A stretch of DNA of 8,362 nt from Thermococci archaeon. Lineage in GTDB: Archaea; Methanobacteriota_B; Thermococci; Thermococcales; Thermococcaceae. Both the position numbers and the translations under genes were made by a program. Under the pieces are notes generated by a model, which was not told the origin of the DNA, made no database searches, and saw only the letters and a program-made list of their open reading frames with translations. The DNA lies in the NCBI GenBank assembly GCA_003663525.1, contig QMUF01000061.1, positions 1 through 8,362 of the forward strand, written 5' to 3'. Below, piece by piece: positions 5,668-8,362 of the stretch (position 1 is the first letter of the stretch; each line of letters starts with the position of its first letter).

Positions 5668-5982
5668 TCAAACAACAATTCCTTCTCTCAGAGCCTCTTT
5701 AACAATTCCAAGGCTTTTCTTCTTCCTTTCAAATTCCTCTGGGGTATAACAGAGAACCTCAAAATCTCCAGCAACGCCAGCATTCCACAAAGTCCTCAAT
5801 ACCTCAGTCGACCTTTTGGTGAAATGCTCCCCTTTGAAAGCCTTGGAAATGACAATAATGTCATAGTCACTATCCTTGAGATAGTCCCCTCTAATCCGAG
5901 AGCCGAAGAATATAATCTTTGCATCGGGATAGTGTTGCTTTATAACTTCCGCAATCCTCAAAGTCCAAGTTTTTGTCTGCAA
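5668..5982 (-). CDS. MNT-type nucleotidyltransferase (minimal pol-beta fold), antitoxin candidate
   Basis: This 104-residue minimal nucleotidyltransferase carries GSRIRGDYLKDSDYD (27-41). That fits the GSX10DXD signature, with S28 followed by ten residues and then D39 and D41 as metal ligands. A third acid is probably D73 or E75 in GDFEVLCY. In characterised MNT/HEPN systems such proteins act as antitoxins by transferring AMP from ATP to the HEPN partner. It overlaps the upstream HEPN gene by 25 nt. The TTG start at 5982 is supported by AAGGTGAT (5989-5996) six bases before it, lying inside the HEPN coding sequence, so expression of the two should be coupled. The alternative TTG at 5961 overlaps the HEPN stop but has no ribosome binding site. 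Toxin-antitoxin function is inferred from the pairing and not proven; archaeal MNT/HEPN pairs can also be solitary modifying enzymes. Confidence 0.88.
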   Translation of the reverse strand: MQTKTWTLRIAEVIKQHYPDAKIIFFGSRIRGDYLKDSDYDIIVISKAFKGEHFTKRSTEVLRTLWNAGVAGDFEVLCYTPEEFERKKKSLGIVKEALREGIVV

Positions 5983-6353
5983 AACTCAATCACCTTCTTG
6001 GCTTTTTCGAGATGCTCAATTGCCATTCTCTCGTTATAGATCTTTGCTGGAACTTCATTTGCAGCATCAGGATATCTTGTAACGACGTACTCCGGGTTTA
6101 AATCAAGAACTGCGTCAATTATTCCCTCATCTTCAATACCAAGTTCATTTGAAAGTCTTAACAAACTGTGAGTTTTTGGAGGAAATTCTCTCTTACTTTC
6201 TATGTACCAAGCTTTTAGGGCCTTTTCAGTAGCTTGTTGGGAAAAAAACACACTGGCATAGTATCGCTTAACCTCAATTAACACCTCAGCAGTTTTTAGA
6301 TCCTCCAGAGCCTGCTCCCATAGGAGTTTCGCTTCGTTTCTCATATCCATCAT
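5958..6353 (-). CDS. HEPN-domain protein (PF05168/COG2250 type), toxin candidate
   Basis: This 131-residue all-helical protein shows the HEPN pattern: AEVLIEVKRYYASVFFSQQATEKALKAWY (residues 22-50), then PPKTHSLLRL, a loop, and a conserved YVVTRYPDA (89-97) before the last helix, which ends EHLEKAKKVIEFCRQKL. These are the blocks of the COG2250 branch. HEPN toxins are often RNases using Arg-X4-6-His. Two possible matches are seen, R55-X6-H62 and R109-X4-H114, but the RX4HXY form of HepT, whose tyrosine is AMPylated by the MNT partner, is absent. ATG 6353 is chosen, with GAGAT a few bases upstream; ATG 6350 and ATG 6344 are also possible. It follows the broken DUF2103-like gene by 22 nt with no visible promoter, so it may belong to the arcS transcript. 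Confidence 0.88.
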   Translation of the reverse strand: MMDMRNEAKLLWEQALEDLKTAEVLIEVKRYYASVFFSQQATEKALKAWYIESKREFPPKTHSLLRLSNELGIEDEGIIDAVLDLNPEYVVTRYPDAANEVPAKIYNERMAIEHLEKAKKVIEFCRQKLGL

Positions 6354-6375
6354 GACTATCTCTGCATGGATGGAT

Positions 6376-6676
6376 TTAACTCTTTCTCCACTCTTTGTTG
6401 ATCATGTGCATTTCTTTTCTGATTCTTTCTCTGTCTGCTTTATCAACAACTAAGAATATTTCTTGAACACTTCCATCACTCTTTGCCAGAAGCTTTAGGC
6501 CGGTGAGCGTTTCTCTAACCACCTTAATCTCAAAACCTCTTGAGTCACTCGAATAAATCCTCCCTGGAATAACTTTTTTTAACTCCCTTTAACCCCGAGA
6601 TCTCCTCAAGGGCCTTTTCGATACCCTTGAGTAAATGGTGCTCTCGTTTAACACCTCTTTTGAAGTGCTTTGGCAT
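6376..6676 (-). pseudogene. Small DUF2103-like gene broken by a one-base frameshift in an A7 run
   Basis: No long frame is present, but the minus strand reads as one protein in two frames. It starts at ATG 6676, with GGTGA four bases upstream (SD within CTGGTGAGAGC), and gives MPKHFKRGVKREHHLLKG... for 34 codons up to seven A (plus-strand T at 6574-6580). In that frame it then stops early at TGA 6545-6547, after 43 codons. Removing one A restores VIPGRIYSSDSRGFEIKVV...LTGLKLLAKSDGSVQEIFLVVD...HMINKEWRKS and the stop at 6376, giving 99 residues. The KxxHH start and VIPGRI block look like the archaeal DUF2103 (COG4031, predicted metal-binding) family; that name is tentative. It begins 14 bases after arcS ends, so it is in the same operon. 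The break may be a sequencing error in a homopolymer, a real mutation, or a site of transcriptional slippage. Confidence 0.8.
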
Positions 6677-6690
6677 GCTCTCACCAGGAG

Positions 6691-8362
6691 CTATGCTTTC
6701 TTTCTGACCTTAACAGCAATTCCTCTTCTCGCTTTTATCATCTCTTCTCCACTTAGAACAGCTTTACCAACACCAACCACTTTTTCGTCTCTCACAACAC
6801 CAACAATATCGTCTGGCCTTATTTTGGCATCAGCCTCGTTCACACCGATAGCAAAAACGTCTCCTCTAAGATCAAAGTCTATCTTCACATAGTAACTTTT
6901 TGTCGCTTCATAAATGCGTTGCATTCCAAAGGGAGTCACGCTTATGACTCCATCTTGATACGTGCCTGTTTGTTGCTTATCTACCAGAATACGAAGCATT
7001 TTAGAGCCCGTTATCTTCGCACTCTCTGGAAGAACAGCATCCCCTGCCCCTACACCAAAATAGAAATCAAAGACTTTTCTTATGTTTTCATAGAAACGGT
7101 AAATTCTATCTTCCTTTCCAGCCCTTAATTCCAAATCAAACTCTCTTATCGTCTCCTTTAGAGAGTCCAAGCTCTTTCTACTTATTGTTCCATTTTTAAC
7201 TTTGGTAAAAACTATTTCTCTTTCACTTATTTCGCTCGCTCTCTCTGCTACTTCTACATAGGTCTCATCCAGATGTGCTATAATGGGAATGTGGTTTGGA
7301 TATTTTTCGAGGGTTTTAGCTAATAACTCTGCCGCGCTGCTTATCTCCTCCTCACTCCAATGTCCAGTGACAACAATATCATATTTAGCCAGCCATTCCC
7401 ATTCTCTCGGAACAACACCAAAAGGTGACGTTAAGATAAGCTCATGTACCTTGTAAATTCCATTTCCCAAGCTCTCTTTAAGGGCTTTCCTATAGAGAGT
7501 GTGACTTCTTGAGTGTGAATAAGGTTTCTTTGCAGAGCATGGGAAGAGAAAAAGAGCCTCCACATTTTCGGGGGGTGTGAACCTCTCAACCACTCTCTGC
7601 CTCCATCTAATAACTTCAGGCCTGTTTTGAGATGCATCACTTATGAAATAAACGATATCCTTCTGAATCGGTGTATATTTTTCCAGATAATCTGAATGCT
7701 CCTTATCAGCTATTCTCAATATCCCTGCGTGAACTTGACTATAGAAAAAGTTTTCAACTAAGTAACGGAGTTTACTCTCTTCCAATGCTTTTCTAACAAA
7801 CCCTATAACATTCTTTGCAAACTCCAAGGAATTTTCTTCCTCTTTCCATAATATTGGTGAAAATTGAGTAAAACCTTTTTTATGAAAGTCATAAAGTTTC
7901 AGAGAACGAGTATCAAATGCATCAATCCCAAGATAGACGGCCAATGGGTAGAAGAATGGTTCTAAATCGATGATTAGCATTAAGTTCGGATCTTTTTCAC
8001 GAATTAAACGGATTACTTCAACAAACTTCCTGTATTCCTTCACAAATATTTTAGAATTTCCAATATAAACAGCACCAAAAGATTCACGAGAGAGAACTTC
8101 TTCGAGAAATTCATTTATGTATTTTAAATCCCTAACTACAGGAAGGTAGAGAGCATTAAATCTTGAATAATCCACTTCATAAAGCCTTTTTAAGGCTTTC
8201 TCTATTATATCTCTTGGAGTGTAAAAACTGAGAGGAATTGAAGGTGCTAGATTAAAATCGTACTCTCCAAAGTCTTTGGGGTAGAAGTATGAATTGAAGG
8301 GAGAAAGGGTAAAATCAACGTTCACAAGTGCAGGAGTTTTGAAGACTTTATCATTAACTCTA
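6691..8362 (-). CDS. arcS: Archaeosine synthase ArcS (TgtA2), 5' end outside window
   Basis: ArcS acts on tRNA carrying preQ0 at position 15, as placed by archaeal TGT. In Thermococcales it attaches lysine to the nitrile, and a radical SAM partner (RaSEA) then releases archaeosine. The visible part has a degenerate TGT-like barrel (about the first 245 residues, including KTPALVNVDFTLSP and YLGIDAFDTRSLKL), which lacks the catalytic features of true TGT. The ArcS signature PCSAKKPYSHSRSH follows (plus-strand 7501-7542). The C-terminal PUA RNA-binding domain covers about the last 105 residues (MLRILVDKQQTGTYQDGV to the end). The frame is open through the right edge: the GTG at 8325 has no ribosome binding site and is preceded by in-frame RVNDKVFKTPAL, which belongs to the conserved start, so about 20 further residues are probably missing. 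It is the first visible gene of a possible four-gene unit. Confidence 0.95.
   Translation of the reverse strand, partial: RVNDKVFKTPALVNVDFTLSPFNSYFYPKDFGEYDFNLAPSIPLSFYTPRDIIEKALKRLYEVDYSRFNALYLPVVRDLKYINEFLEEVLSRESFGAVYIGNSKIFVKEYRKFVEVIRLIREKDPNLMLIIDLEPFFYPLAVYLGIDAFDTRSLKLYDFHKKGFTQFSPILWKEEENSLEFAKNVIGFVRKALEESKLRYLVENFFYSQVHAGILRIADKEHSDYLEKYTPIQKDIVYFISDASQNRPEVIRWRQRVVERFTPPENVEALFLFPCSAKKPYSHSRSHTLYRKALKESLGNGIYKVHELILTSPFGVVPREWEWLAKYDIVVTGHWSEEEISSAAELLAKTLEKYPNHIPIIAHLDETYVEVAERASEISEREIVFTKVKNGTISRKSLDSLKETIREFDLELRAGKEDRIYRFYENIRKVFDFYFGVGAGDAVLPESAKITGSKMLRILVDKQQTGTYQDGVISVTPFGMQRIYEATKSYYVKIDFDLRGDVFAIGVNEADAKIRPDDIVGVVRDEKVVGVGKAVLSGEEMIKARRGIAVKVRKKA

Noticed and set aside
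5617..6039. Plus-strand frame of 140 codons opposite the MNT gene
   Set aside because: It is a shadow of the MNT/HEPN coding strand, with a low-complexity Ser/Pro-rich product and no start signals.
5958..6353. R55-X6-H62 as the certain RNase motif of the HEPN
   Set aside because: The catalytic motif of HEPN RNases usually lies in a later helix, and R109-X4-H114 also fits the pattern, so neither can be assigned from sequence alone.
8323..8325. GTG as start codon of arcS
   Set aside because: The frame stays open to the window edge with family-like sequence (RVNDKVFKTPAL) and there is no ribosome binding site before the GTG, so the gene is cut by the window.
1..8362. Mobile elements, CRISPR repeats, prophage or defence island
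   Set aside because: No direct repeats with spacers, terminal inverted repeats, transposase or integrase sequence was seen; apart from the MNT/HEPN pair the gene set is ordinary Thermococcales chromosome.

Overview
The window looks like chromosomal DNA from a hyperthermophilic euryarchaeon of the Thermococcales, most likely Pyrococcus. The evidence is: an archaeosine synthase (ArcS); a dolichol-phosphate mannose synthase-type enzyme fused to a GtrA-like membrane domain, matching the Pyrococcus furiosus enzyme in length and layout; a KaiC-like RecA-superfamily ATPase; archaeal BRE/TATA promoters with very short leaders; GGTGA/GGAGG ribosome binding sites; and an AT-rich genome carrying a GC-rich tRNA. 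I see no insertion sequence, CRISPR array, integrase or phage gene. Genes are packed tightly, with tail-to-tail overlaps of 24 and 4 nt.

Layout, left to right. At 1-245 is the 3' end of a calcineurin-like metallophosphoesterase. At 283-618 is a small winged-helix regulator of the TrmB/AF2008 type, with a near-perfect palindrome between its TATA box and start codon that could be its own operator. Facing it is an M28 zinc aminopeptidase-like gene (595-2280). Next on the minus strand comes a two-gene unit: a KaiC-like ATPase (start reassigned to 3515) and a small acidic partner protein (start reassigned to 2796) whose ribosome binding site overlaps the ATPase stop codon. Upstream on the same strand is the polyprenyl-phosphate mannosyltransferase (3583-4638).

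A divergent promoter region (4639-4730) then leads rightwards into tRNA-Pro(CGG) (4731-4808), followed only 23 nt later by a SPOUT-fold methyltransferase of the Sfm1/PF04252 family (4832-5461). No separate promoter is visible for that gene, so tRNA and mRNA may share a transcript. Opposing it is a 47-codon gene (5458-5601, minus) with its own promoter and ribosome binding site.

The right third is a minus-strand run: arcS (entering from beyond the right edge), a small DUF2103-like gene broken by a one-base frameshift in a run of seven A, then a HEPN/MNT toxin-antitoxin-type pair. Spacings are 13 nt, 22 nt and a 25-nt overlap, so all four may be co-transcribed. The points I would look at first are the frameshifted gene, the tRNA/SPOUT linkage, the MNT/HEPN pair lacking the usual target tyrosine motif, the KaiC-like ATPase with altered catalytic glutamates, and the palindromic operator.
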